Positions 34,770 to 46,093 of a stretch of DNA of 64,000 nt are shown in pieces. Within the stretch, counting starts at the first letter, position 1. Every line of letters begins with the position of its first letter. This DNA is from Halichondria panicea (taxonomy: Eukaryota; Porifera; Demospongiae; Suberitida; Halichondriidae), in NCBI RefSeq assembly GCF_963675165.1, contig NC_087389.1:1770001-1834000 (forward strand), written 5' to 3'. A model generated the notes under the pieces. That model saw only the letters and a program-made list of their open reading frames with translations. It made no database searches and was not told the origin of the DNA. The translations under genes and the position numbers were made by a program.

Positions 34770-36090
34770 CATCTATCAGTTACCTGATACTATAAACAAA
34801 CACATTCCCAGCTTATACCAGAAAGTTTCCAAAATAGTTACCTTATGGCAAGCAGTCAATGTATAGTGATTTTACATGCGCCTATAAGTCATATAATTAT
34901 ACAGAGACCAAAAAAACTGAACCATAGATAAAATCGAATTGTAGAACCACCTGAGTACTATATATATGAGATTGCACTTGACACTAGACTACCACAAGAA
35001 TTCAATTAAGGTTCTCTTTGACGCACAAATAGAACGAAGAAAATAACATGAGCACGTACTTAGAGTGATGGCCAGGTTGAAATTGCAGCTTTGATGACTT
35101 AATATTGGCGCCAATGAAAAACCAATAAGATTAGATTGGCGCCTTAATTAGACGTTTTACGGTAGCTGTAGGGCATAAGCGCTAGCTCGGATTTAATTTT
35201 TGGGTGTTCTAAAGTATAGACACTTGCAAGCGACATTTGGGGGAGGAGGGGCGCTGTAACTACATCAACTACCTTAAAGTGCATTTCTGCTATCTGTGAA
35301 TAAGAGTAAAATCGCAAAAATGTGTGCTCGCTGATAATTCATACATGCAGCAGCCCGTATATATAAACATCACCCCAGCATGCATACAGGACGAACTGAA
35401 CCTGTTATATGCATTTGCAAGCTAACTATAATTATATATAAGTTGCTACTTATTATAATCGTTTCAGCGCATTATTTCAAATAGGACGGTAAATTTGTTT
35501 GGGTAAGAATTATGCTCAAATTACTACAATGTTTTGTTAGCATCAAACCAAACCATAGATAATAGATATGCGAACTTTGTGAGGGTTGATAAATTCGCAA
35601 CAAACAATCGCGAAACCTAAATTAGCACTTTAATCTGGCCACCTTTGGGACAGTGCAGCTTGGCCGGAATAGAAAGGTGGTTATATTTCAGAAATAGCTG
35701 CGGCTAAAAAACTACCTTACCTAATGACTACTTTTCTGGCTTTGTCTTGAGGATAATGAAGGATAATGAATCATTCTGCTCTCGATTTTAAGTGTAATCT
35801 GCTAAACCACACCCCATGCAAACATCATAATAAACGTACATTAAAAACCTTAGTTTTTGGGGCAGCCAGTATACGGATCCGCGGAATAGGTGAGTGGCCA
35901 CATTTCAGGGCGATTTTTGTGCAGTAAACATCTAGAATCTGTGCCAAAGCGAACGGCCGGTATAACGAGGTGGCCGTACTTCAGAGAGCCAGAATAGCAA
36001 GAGTCTACTGTAAATACACATTATCCTTGCCAGAACAGATTGCAAAGGGTCTATTATTCTGCTGATTTGGCTCATTCGTAAAAGTTTTTC
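34770..36090. other. Intergenic, no gene seen
   Basis: Only the diverged repeat at 35630-35925 (copy of 30625-30940) is recognisable. ORFs are short and show no protein character. Confidence 0.5.
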
Positions 36091-36395
36091 ACCTGTGTTT
36101 GTGTAGACTGCTACAGCTGCTGGATCAATCAAGTGCAAGTATACATCATGTGCAAGTAAGGGCTTCAGTTCTAGTCATATTTACTTGGATTAATGCAGGG
36201 ATTTGCTTCGTTCTCGAGTTATGCCTATAGTTTTCAATTTGCTTACTTCGAATGCCATTGCAGCCTTTTCAGAAGAGTGCGTAGCAAAACTTGTCCATGG
36301 AATGTTGTTACTCTGTTAGCTTTGCACTAGAACGCTAGCTATATTGGTAGCTGCAAGAGTGAGAAGGGAGCTGCAAGGCTCTGCTACACTGATGC
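36090..36395 (+). repeat. Dispersed ~300-bp repeat, copy 1
   Basis: It shares GTGTAGACTGCT, GATCAAT.AAGTGCAAGTA, TTCGTTCTCGAGTTATGCCT, AGAACGCTAGCTAT and GCTGCAAGAGTGAGAAG, in that order, with 45045-45320. A small foldback (AGTCTCACAGATCAGCC / GGCTGATCTATGAGA, about 36396-36461) follows. Confidence 0.65.
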
Positions 36396-36469
36396 TAGTC
36401 TCACAGATCAGCCCCTCCTCCTAAGAAGAGGTCCTTCAGGTCCGGCTGATCTATGAGATTCATGGTCAG

Positions 36470-38805
36470 ACCTTCAACCACGAAAATCACGAATATTTTG
36501 CCCCACCGTCGAAAATTACCCTCTGGAAATGGACCTACCTAATTCGAACTATCCCGAATATCGCTGATCTACTGCAACCTCTTGAGGATGCGATAAGGCA
36601 CAAATTCATACCATCCTTGACAGGTCAGAGTGCACTAAATTGCGAAACCAGAGAATTGATGGCACTACCAATACGACATGGAGGCCTTGGAATCATCAAC
36701 CCCACTAGAAATAACTCCTATCACCACAAGCCGTCACAAAGCATCACAGCTCCTCTCGTCTCTCTAATCCTGGTCCAATCTCACACATACCATCAGGAGG
36801 CCAAAGCAGAACAACTCATTGCCTAGCCTCGATCCCAGGCCGAGTTTTCGCTTTTATAACGGTTAGGCAAACAACTGGGCCTGGTACTAGTTGTCTGCGC
36901 ATGCGTCAGTCGTTTGTCAGATTCTGACGAATGGATATTCTCGTTCACTTTCGTGACATTTATATTCGTGTACTATCGTGTACTAGAAGTCAGTTCCCGT
37001 TTTATCATTATTGGAATCGATTGGAATGGCTCTTAGCTGAAGCTTCTCTCTTCTCTGAAGCTTATTCTGAAGACTGAACAACAAGGGAAGAGGTATAAAG
37101 CTTTGTCAAGCTTGTTAAGGTCAGATATTTTTGTGTGGGCCCTATGGCCGGCTATGCTATCAAGTCTTGTTCATGTTTGGCAAGAATGTAGGTAGACTAT
37201 AGTTTCATCATTAATATGGTGGATCAAGTGAAGAGTGTGAGCTAGAGAACTTGGTGCTGCCATCATCAGCTCGTCGACAATGACACTATAACCGAGAAAT
37301 TTAATATGTATAGATCTACACGTATTTAAAATGTCTACTTTTCTGTACAGGAGCAATGGCTAATATCCAGCTATCCCAACAGTGCTCCTCTTGGCTATAC
37401 TAACAGACGAGACTGGACAGTTTGAGGTAAGGGTTTAACCGTCTTTGGTTTCTTTTAATATTGTCCTATACTCACAGACACAGGACTGGAGTATGACCTG
37501 CTCATTCGAGCGTTGCTGGGTAGCTCAGAGACATCAAGAGAATCTACGTTTTCTCAAGCAATGAGTTACGAGTTGGGGCCTAAAATCAGAGAAGTCCAGC
37601 AGCCTGCTAAATCTTTTTGAAACGTAATTTGAAGGCATTCAATCATCCTGAAGTTGCCCTGGGTCACTGTAATTGTGCTGCAGCACAACTGGCAACTCCC
37701 CAGGCCTTTGTGAAGCAGCTCCCTATGTGCATCTTTTGTGTACTCACTCTGTGCATTTTCTGTGTACAAATTTCGATTATTGATTTATTAAATATTTTTG
37801 CCGACCACAAATATACAATGAAAATTTGACGCATGCACAGACAACTAGTACCAGGCCCAGTTGTTCGCCTAACCGTTATAAAAGCGAAAACTCGGCCTGG
37901 GATCGAGGCTACTCATTGCCAAGAAAAAAGCAGTAAAAATACGCAAACAATCAGACTCACAAGCAGCGGCAGAGCTGGAAAGCAAGCTATTGAACAACAT
38001 GAAGAGGGCAATGCAAGTTTCAACGGAGAAGGGAGCATCAAGTTGGCTCGCCACCCTACCCATTGATGAACATGGGTTTGCCCTCCACAAAGGTGCATTT
38101 CGAGATGCCCTCTGTCTACGTTATGGCTGGCGACCTTCAAATCTACCATCACACTGCATCTGTGGTCACCAATTCACAGTCGAGCACTCACTAATATGCA
38201 GTCGTGGAGGATTCCCTTCAATCCGCCACAACGAACTGAGGGACATTACAGCGGGTTTCCTCACTGAGGTTTGCCACAACGTTGGAACTGAACCACCACT
38301 CCAACCTCTCTCAGGAGAACAACTCAGACTTAGAACGGCAAACAGAGAAGAAGGAGCCCGCCTAGATATTGCAGCAGATAATTTCTGGGGAAGAGATCGG
38401 AACCGCGCATTTTTTGACATAAGGGTGTTCAGCCCTTTCGCGCAGAGTCATCGACAAACCTCCCTCAGTCAATGCTACAAGAAGAACGAACTAGAGAAGA
38501 AAAGAGCTTACGATGAACGTATAAGAGAAGTGGAGCATGGATCCTTCTCCCCCCTTGTCTTCTCAACATCAGGAGGAATGGCCCCAATTGCAAATGTAGT
38601 CTACAAAAGAATAGCCTCAATGACAGCTCAGAAACAAAACAAGACATACAGTAAGATAATCCATTTCAGATGCAAACTGAGCTATTCTCTACTACGCTCA
38701 GCTACAATGTGCCTAAGAGGTGCAAGATCAAGCATTCACCATCCAATAACATCCATCGACACAATGGACCTGGCATGCCAAGAGGGCAGAGTGCCACTGA
38801 ACTGA
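36470..38805 (+). pseudogene. Reverse-transcriptase element 3' part with zinc-knuckle/endonuclease-like C-terminus, interrupted
   Basis: Two blocks in the same frame are separated by a 1088-bp insertion. The left block (about 36520-36823) reads LWKWTYLIRTIPNIADLLQP and LMALPIRHGGLGIINP, typical of the region just C-terminal of the RT in non-LTR-like elements. The right block (37921-38805, stop at 38803) has a CXC-H-C cluster (CICGHQFTVEHSLICSRGGF), then RHNELRD, ARLDIAADNFWG and AFFDIRVFSPF. This arrangement resembles the zinc knuckle and PD-(D/E)XK endonuclease of R2-type elements. The RT core is missing to the left, so the copy is 5'-truncated. Clade assignment is inference. Confidence 0.7.
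36824..37911. mobile_element. 1088-bp long-TIR element with 9-bp TSD (Mutator-like size)
   Basis: The 85-bp terminal inverted repeats (36824-36908, 37827-37911) start TAGCCTCGATCCCAGGCC and differ at only a couple of positions. The target duplication CTCATTGCC lies at 36815-36823 and 37912-37920. It interrupts the reverse-transcriptase element cleanly. No transposase is visible. A 9-bp duplication with long TIRs fits Mutator-like elements, which is inference. Confidence 0.85.
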
Positions 38806-38837
38806 AGTGAAGCTGAACTAGCAGCAACTACAATAAT

Positions 38838-40228
38838 TATTAGTAAAACCAGTAGGTTTTACATAGGATTGGCAGTGGGTTTGCCCGTGTTTAGCAATAT
38901 TTCAATTATTTTGACTCATGTTCAAACTGTTCTATCTCTGCAGGGAAAGGCCATATCAAGAAACTGGCTGAACAGATAGTTTATTTAGCCTTTTCTCTCT
39001 TTGTATCTCTCATTTCATAATCCATAAACATTTTAATGAATGAATATTTTCATTTTAAAAATTGCACTATTTCGACGTTTCACCGCTCTTTGTCTGACTG
39101 ACTAAGTAAGTAAGTGAGTAAGTAAGTAAGTAAGTTTCTTGCCCAGCATTTACTCCAAGTACAGCCATCTCCAGGACATTCTGCACAGGGTTTCCAAACG
39201 ACTACAACCTGGATTACAAAGCGCTTCTTCAGATTTGCGATTGCTTCCACGAGGCAGATGACCTCTCAGTCTCTATTTCTCTTACCTAGACAATTCCGCC
39301 ATCTTTAATGACTCAGCAATTGCGTTGTGGCCAATAATAATAGATAGGCGTGGCTAATAAACCGTGCCTAAAATCAGTGCAGCAGTGCTTTTCCAGAGCC
39401 TGAGGTGTTCCTTTTCTTCACACTGTTCAGCTCTAGCTCCCTTTCTCTGACAGGCATGTTATATGCACTGGCTAGATATCATGCTCTTAAAATGGCTGTC
39501 ATTTAATAGTGATTCGCAAATTCAACATAGGGTCTAATTATCAAGCAATAAATTATTAGTCCAGAGATATTCGAGAAGATATCTGATTAGTCCTGTCTTC
39601 TCTTCTTGTACTGCCTCTTGACGTTCCACTTATGCATGTCATGATACGTAAACTGTACTGAAAAAGAAAGGGAATCCGACTAGAAAAACATTTGCAATGT
39701 GAAAAATTGCTAGGATTGGCCAGGGGAACCACAAAAAAGCGTGGGAACAAGAAATCAGACGAGAGCATAACTCCAATCCGTTACAACGTCATGAACATGT
39801 ACAATACATAGTATATTAGACTGTGTTCCAAATCCACCTATCAGCTTCCATCCACCACATCATTCCATGCAGTCACCAGTACGGTCCGTGCATGTTACTA
39901 CGCATGGATGGACTGTGTGTACCTGTGCTCAACACTGCATGTATTAGGAACATCAATTCATCACAAATCATCATAATTATGTGCCCCACATTCTAAAATG
40001 GATGTATAATAAATATATATAGGGATTGGTCATCACTCCACCAGTAAAAATTGCGTGGCATATTGGCTGGGAAAACATGGGAAAACTACCAGTATACATG
40101 TGATTGACGTTGTAACGGATTGGAGTTATGCTCTCGTCTGATTTCTTGTTCCCACACTTTTTTGTGGTTCCCCTGGCCAATCCTAGCAATTTTTCACATT
40201 GCAAATGTTTTTCTAGTCGGATTATATA
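38838..40228. repeat. Composite dispersed repeat, copy B
   Basis: It is nearly colinear with 12803-14209, with the same GTAAAACCAGTAGGTTTTAC start, (TAAG)n tract and terminal long-TIR MITE. Small indels distinguish the copies. Confidence 0.8.
39676..40220. mobile_element. Long-TIR MITE, copy 3
   Basis: The ends CCGACTAGAAAAACATTTGC and GCAAATGTTTTTCTAGTCGG are exact inverses. It is the right part of composite repeat copy B. Confidence 0.85.
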
Positions 40229-40372
40229 CATGCATTGATAGCTAGTTGCTTATATAACTTTATAAAAAAATAAAATAAAAATAAAAAAAATTACCCTCTA
40301 TACGGTATTTTTAATTGGCCTGGTCTCGAGTCTAGGCTTGCATTAACAACAATCATGGTCGATCATTAGAAC

Positions 40373-40845
40373 TAGTCTCATGAATCAGCCGCCGTTCTTT
40401 TGGAACCACCGTCTGAGCACTCTTGTCATCGTTTTATGTGCCAAGACGGAATTCCGTCTTGACCAATCAAATTGCAGAAGTCCAGTCAGGTGATGAACTT
40501 GGAGGCAGCAAAGAACTGCACTTTGCTCAACGCATTTGGATAATCATTACGCATGCATTACGCATGGTAAACACTTCATACATAGAAGCTGCTACGAAGC
40601 ATAAGCAAGGCAAGCAGGGGTCCTTGGGCACAGATTTAGCACCACAGCAAAACACAAGTAGAGAGAGATGCCTTCGCTTGGCGATTTGTATAACAATTAG
40701 GAAATATGTGTGGGCGTAAGATCACGATTTAATTACATTCCATTGGTTTTGTGAGCAATCAACATTCCATTTTGAAATGACTTCATGACAAGAGTGCTCA
40801 GACCGGCGGTGGTTCCAAAAGAACGGCGGCTGATTCATGAGACTA
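40373..40845. mobile_element. TAGTCTCATGAATCAGCC MITE, copy 2, 9-bp TSD
   Basis: The TIRs start TAGTCTCATGAATCAGCCGC and run about 55 bp including GAACCACCGTCTGAGCACTC (inverted at the right). CATTAGAAC flanks both sides (40364-40372, 40846-40854). It belongs to the same family as 30212-30566. No coding capacity is supported. Confidence 0.85.
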
Positions 40846-40860
40846 CATTAGAACCTGGTC

Positions 40861-40918
40861 TAGCCTCGATTCCAGGCCGATTAAAATACTTATTTTAATC
40901 GGCCTTGAATCGAGGCTA
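40861..40918. repeat. 58-bp TAGCCTCGAT foldback
   Basis: TAGCCTCGATTCCAGGCCGA pairs almost perfectly with the right half (TCGGCCTTGAATCGAGGCTA) around a short AT loop. It is a miniature with the same ends as 36824-37911. Confidence 0.75.
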
Positions 40919-40925
40919 AGCCTGG

Positions 40926-41741
40926 TTTAACAACTTGTGTCGCAGTATCGGGTATAATTCTACGAGCATATCGTTATGCAGAATTACTTGCTAATAATAT
41001 TATATGCAAACCAATAGCATAATGATATTGGTTGGGGTTCAAGAGCATTGTTCATCTGAATGGGCATCCCCGCCTAGGGGATTAACCCCTCAGCCTTTCG
41101 GGGGTTATATTTTAGCCAGATCTTGTTTTCTTTAAAATGGTATTTTACCACAGTAACCTATTACTCAATCTGGTGCCCATGCACATGATATGCTCTTGTC
41201 ACAGTGCCGGACAGGGTGCAAACTGACCGACGCTGGAGATACAAAAAGAACTAAAAGAACTAAGCATAATTATAAGTACAAGGGGTGGGAATGAGGAGGG
41301 GAATGAACTAAAAGAACTAAGCATAATTATAAGTACAAGGGGTGGGAATGAGGAGGGGAATGAATGATGGACGTCTGATATGCTCACAAAGTGACTGCTA
41401 ATAGTTCTGAGACTGCCACGAGGCTTCAACTTTAGTGCACATGCGTTGAGATGAGTGACGTCATTGCGGCCTTCTCCTTGTTGTTAACCCCATTTAATAT
41501 GCTATTAAATTCCATTTAACAACTTGTGTCGCAGTATCGGGTATAATTCTACGAGCATATCGTTATGCAGAATTACTTGCTAATAATATTATATGCAAAC
41601 CAATAGCATAATGATATTGGTTGGGGTTCAAGAGCATTGTTCATCTGAATGGGCATCCCCGCCTAGGGGATTAACCCCTCAGCCTTTCGGGGGTTATATT
41701 TTAGCCAGATCTTGTTTTCTTTAAAATGGTATTTTACCACA
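40926..41741. repeat. 227-bp direct-repeat pair (40926-41152 and 41515-41741)
   Basis: The two blocks are near-identical and start TTTAACAACTTGTGTCGCAG and end ATTTTACCACA. Each contains a GC-rich hairpin (CCCCGCCTAGGGG, GGGGATTAACCCC, CCTTTCGGGGG). The 362-bp spacer includes a 56-bp tandem duplication (41248-41361). It could be a TRIM/solo-LTR-like structure, although no TG..CA boundary or primer site is obvious, or a local duplication. Confidence 0.7.
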
Positions 41742-42039
41742 TATCTTTATGTCTATCTTTTGTTTGGGTGAGGAATGAGTCCCTTCGACTCACAAATACT
41801 CCCAAGCTGAGCCCAAACAACCCTTTATTGTCATTTATGTACCTTTTATTTACTCAGTCTGACGTATGTTATATTATCTCCATGATATTACAGGTCTTTC
41901 TTTAGTTAGTGTATAGGAAGCCTATCTTGATTTCATGTATACCGGTATAATCATCATTATACAGATAATGTACTAAGGGCATGACGAAATTAGCTCCATA
42001 ATTCAGACACAAGACACAAGACACAACAACCAAAGTTAG

Positions 42040-42840
42040 AGAAGAACGATTACTTCTCGGCTCTTTCTATAATTATGATGCTGGGAAAAACTTAGCCAAG
42101 GAGTGCATGTACATGCAGAGCTTGACCATGCAAATAACGCTTGCTGTTAGCACTATTGCTCTGATTCTAAAGGAGTGGCCAGTATAGTAAAGAGGATTCA
42201 GGCCAATTGTGGATATGTAAAGCGAGATTTTGTGAGTAGTCTACCGTCGTTGAACTGACTAAAACGCCATGTAAGCTAATATAACATAGCATATGCAGAA
42301 GTGATTGTTGCGAGAGAGAGCGTCGGCTAATTAGTTATGTATTCCTCTAATATGGGATGCCAACACTGTAAAGTTAAATTTGGCTGTAATAGAGACCAGA
42401 CATCTCTCCTCAGGTCTGCTAGCACCTGAGGTTATACCACGGCTGAGTTATCTGATTGGAAACGAACCGAATGTCTAACCCAGTGTTTGCCTGCTGCTAT
42501 GATCATTTCTTTTATCGATATATAACTATATGGCAATCCTCCCTTGGGTTAGGCCATTGGAGTTGGAACCATTGTCCTGCTTCATAGGTACCGCAGCCCC
42601 ATGTATAACAGTGAAACTATAGGGTTGTCCTTGATGCAGTGAACGAGCAGGAAGTGGCATGTATATTCCACTGTGAAGCAAATGTTGACCACCATTGAAT
42701 GTCAGAACGTGCAGCGACATTCAGGCGGCGAAAGCCGTCTAAGTGATGGAATGTGGTAGATGCATCAATCAGTCACAAACATGCTGAGGTATATCCAATG
42801 AGGGACAGCAACCCCTTGTCCTCCCCGCCTTTATTTAGTT
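42040..42840 (-). pseudogene. DIRS-like retroelement remnant (RNase H and tyrosine recombinase pieces)
   Basis: On the minus strand the pieces follow the DIRS order: a connection region (DKGLLSLIGY, from about 42826), an RNase H region with SDIQWWSTFASQWN, WGCGTYEAGQWFQLQWP, IKEMIIAAGKHW and SDNSAVV, then ASHIRGIHN-LADALSRNN. At 42180-42158 comes the tyrosine-recombinase box GHSFRI. Frames change repeatedly and the middle of the recombinase is missing. No RT core is found to the right. Confidence 0.65.
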
Positions 42841-42849
42841 TAGTGCTCT

Positions 42850-44470
42850 ACAATATTATAGTGAATTCCAATTTAATTGGCCATCCGCCCATCCCTGAGA
42901 ATTTGCTAAGCTCCAAGAGGGGGGGGGGACCGTTGCCTGTTCCGCGGTTGTTTCATTATATCCACTGTGTAACGCGTCTGCGGGAGATGAGCACTTTACT
43001 ATTCCATTGCATGCGCACCTATATATAGCAATCATATAATACTGATACGATAATTATACTGCAACATATCGTTGTTGATTCTATCATTGACGCTGGCGTT
43101 ATAATAGATCAATAATAAGCCGCCATACCATTTGCCTTTTTTGCAATGTTAATATATGGGACCTGTCCCTGAGGTTTTATCACCATGCATGCTGCTGCAG
43201 GTGTAGTCTTTGGGCGGAAATTTCATGTAATTTGTAAGGAGCCTTTGACTATATCCCAATCTGTTTACGACATACTAACTACATTGGGTATTATCTGGGT
43301 GGTGGCTCGGTTCTGCCTCCGAGGTTTCGGCTTTTAATGGTGTGCATGCATTACCGCGCTTCCAGCTGTTGAGTGTAAATGGTACCCTTTAGTTTTTGGC
43401 CTGCAGATCATGCATGCATGGTAATGTCTTTTGTAGGCTGGCCCCTTGCTGCCAGGCATGTTGCAGATAGATATAGGTTACCATTAAAGTTAGGAAATAC
43501 GGGTAAATTAAAAATGATTGTGGTGAATGTAGTGATAACATGGGGATGAACTAGAAAATGTAAACAAATACCTGGAAAGTGGAGTAAGTATACTAAACAT
43601 GCACAAGCTAGCTGTTTCATTGTTTTTGTGCAAGAGAGTATATCGCTCTCTTTGGGGTTATACATGCACTTGTGGGCAGCATGGTTTAATTTATTTTGGT
43701 TTGCACATATATATACATACAGAAATTGGAGCTGTAGGTTTCCAGTCCCATCAGCCGTAGCTGCTTTGGGGGGTGGAGTCGACGACACCGAGCGACGCTA
43801 GTGCCCCTTATACTGGGCTATTTTGGAGCGGCTGCATGCTTGGGAATGGGTCTGAGGAGTTGCAAATGTGACACCAGCCCGACATATAATATTCCAGCCT
43901 CCATTTTTTTTTTTTTTTTTTTTTTTTTTACCAATCACGCTGTCCTATATTGCTGCTGCGTCCTCCCGAAGGTTGTGGTCATACGTGGTCCATGATGGAA
44001 TTTTACTTTTTGCTGAGCTTGGCGATTGTATATAGCCGTGTACATTAGTAAGCATAAGGGGCATGGCTTGCATGGCTGAGAATAACGGCTGTGCATGTAT
44101 GCCTAGTTCCAATGCGTTTATACCCTATAATAGTGCCACTAGCAATGTATATTATAGTGGCTTGCTCAGCCCTCAGCCCCCCCCCCTTCTTGATGGCAAT
44201 CGATTCCACCATGGAGCGTTTGACTATAATGATGGTGTTAGATCGAGACTACTTTCTTCTTTGTTGGGTGGGAAGCTGAGTATCCGTAGTTGAGAACTCC
44301 TGATTGTCAGGGTGTTTAGCAGGCGGGGCATTGATCCGGTACCTGCGGTGAGCCGTGTATAATTTTAAAGTGCTCTTTGCTTGCTTGCTGTAGGGAGGTG
44401 CACTTATATCTCCCATGGCTGTGATGGGTGGCGACCATCGTTTAAGGCCATTACTATCAAGACATGTAGG
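42850..44470. other. Region without a supportable gene
   Basis: Several open stretches exist but show no domain or splice support. A run of 26 T lies at 43904-43929 and may be the reverse complement of a retroposed poly(A) tail. Confidence 0.4.
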
Positions 44471-45010
44471 TTTGCCAATACCGCCTACCCTGCCATTTTA
44501 TTGAGTTTGCTGCCAGTTACCATAACCCGCCTTTTGTCAGTGCCATTTTCTGAGTTTGCCCTGCACTTGTTCCTAAATGTTGTTGAGTTTGCCATACCCC
44601 TCCTGTTGTTGGTACCATTTGTTGAGTTTGCCATAGCTATACCCTACTGAGTTTTGCTGCGTTTGCCATACTCAGAGTTTTCCATACCTGCGAACTTTGC
44701 GAGATACCTGTGGTGCGTGCAAGAGCAGTTCATAAAGTGTACTGTGGCTCTTTGCTTGCTGAGGTGTATATCGTGTTTGATTGACCTGCCCCGACATTTA
44801 TTTTGGGGGATGGGCCCAGGGGGGTATATATACCATCTAGTACCCCGCTACTTGAGGTTAACTTGCAATACCAGGGTTTGCCACACCCTACTCGGCTATA
44901 TTTGTTGAGTGTGTTGCCATTTGTTGAGTTTGCATTTGCTATACTCTGGTTTATTTAGTATGCCATTTGTTGGGTTTTGCCATACTCGCCATTATATTGT
45001 GCCTCGGTGC
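44470..45010. repeat. Degenerate TTTGCCATAC minisatellite
   Basis: Variants of TGTTGAGTTTGCCATACYC recur irregularly. Related units occur at 52470-52800 and 52890-53125. Confidence 0.6.
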
Positions 45011-45044
45011 GCATGCGCAAGCGAGTATACGGTAGTATGTTTGT

Positions 45045-45320
45045 GTGTGTGTGTCAGTGTAGACTGCTCGCTGTTCAAGGATCAATGAAGTGCAAGTAAG
45101 AGTTTCTCTATAGGCTTCTAGTCATGTTTTCTTGGATTTGCAAAATAATCAGTGCTTCGTTCTCGAGTTATGCCTAGTTTTGCTTACTTGGAATGCCAGA
45201 GCATGTATCCAAACTTGTTTACCGAGTGTTGCTGCTCTGCGAAGTAGTTAGCTCTGAACTAGAACGCTAGCTATTGGTAGCTGCAAGAGTGAGAAGAGAG
45301 CTGCAAGGCTCTGCTGATGG
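45045..45320 (+). repeat. Dispersed ~300-bp repeat, copy 2
   Basis: It is colinear with 36090-36395. The 45.32-46.09 kb stretch to its right contains nothing recognisable. Confidence 0.65.
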
Positions 45321-46093
45321 CAGTCATTAATTTTCTGACAGAGACGATTAATTTTAGACTTGAACTTTTTAACAACAATCTTGGTCGATCATTACCCACT
45401 CTGAGTTTGCCATTGCCAGCAATGACTGGACACCAATTAAAATATGTCAGTAAATCAGTTAGTAATTTTCTGTATATTACGGTATGATTTTATATGTGTT
45501 CTTATGAGACCAAAGGCTATGCTTCCCTTTTTCCCTTGTAGGGAGCTACTTTCAGTTGATTTGCCGATACAAAGAAGAAGAAATACACCTTAGCTAACCT
45601 TGGAATCCCACAAGAAGCTAGCCAGCCAGCTTGTATAAGTTCCCTAACTGCTTTTGTTGATCAATGTTTCAGCGCTTGTCTCGTGTATTGTATTGTAAAA
45701 TTTGATTATTTTGTATTTTTGTGTTTGATTTGCGGCATTCTTACACATATATTTTCATTTTTGCCGATTGCCAGCAAAAATATACGGCCTACTCTGCTGC
45801 TTAAAGCGGCTGCTGCTCGATATAAAGTGGACTAAGCGGTTCCAAAATGTGTCCAGTTTTGTCAAAAAATCCACAATTATCAATGACGTATCGCATTATC
45901 TACACATACCCAAGAGCTGCGTAGAGCCACTAATTTGGGGAATTCCCCATTAATCGCAATGTACCAGCAATGTAAAGTGAGTGTATATGGCTGCAAGTAA
46001 GTATAGGCTAGCAGTCATTTACTTGAAGATAGTAAATGTGTACAATCTATCAGGATATATAGTATACTATATTATTATGTTGGGTAGAATTAA

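Noticed and set aside
43408-43788. 126-aa minus-strand ORF
   Set aside because: No domain, no splice support and odd composition. It lies near the DIRS relic, but no RT motif could be found in it.
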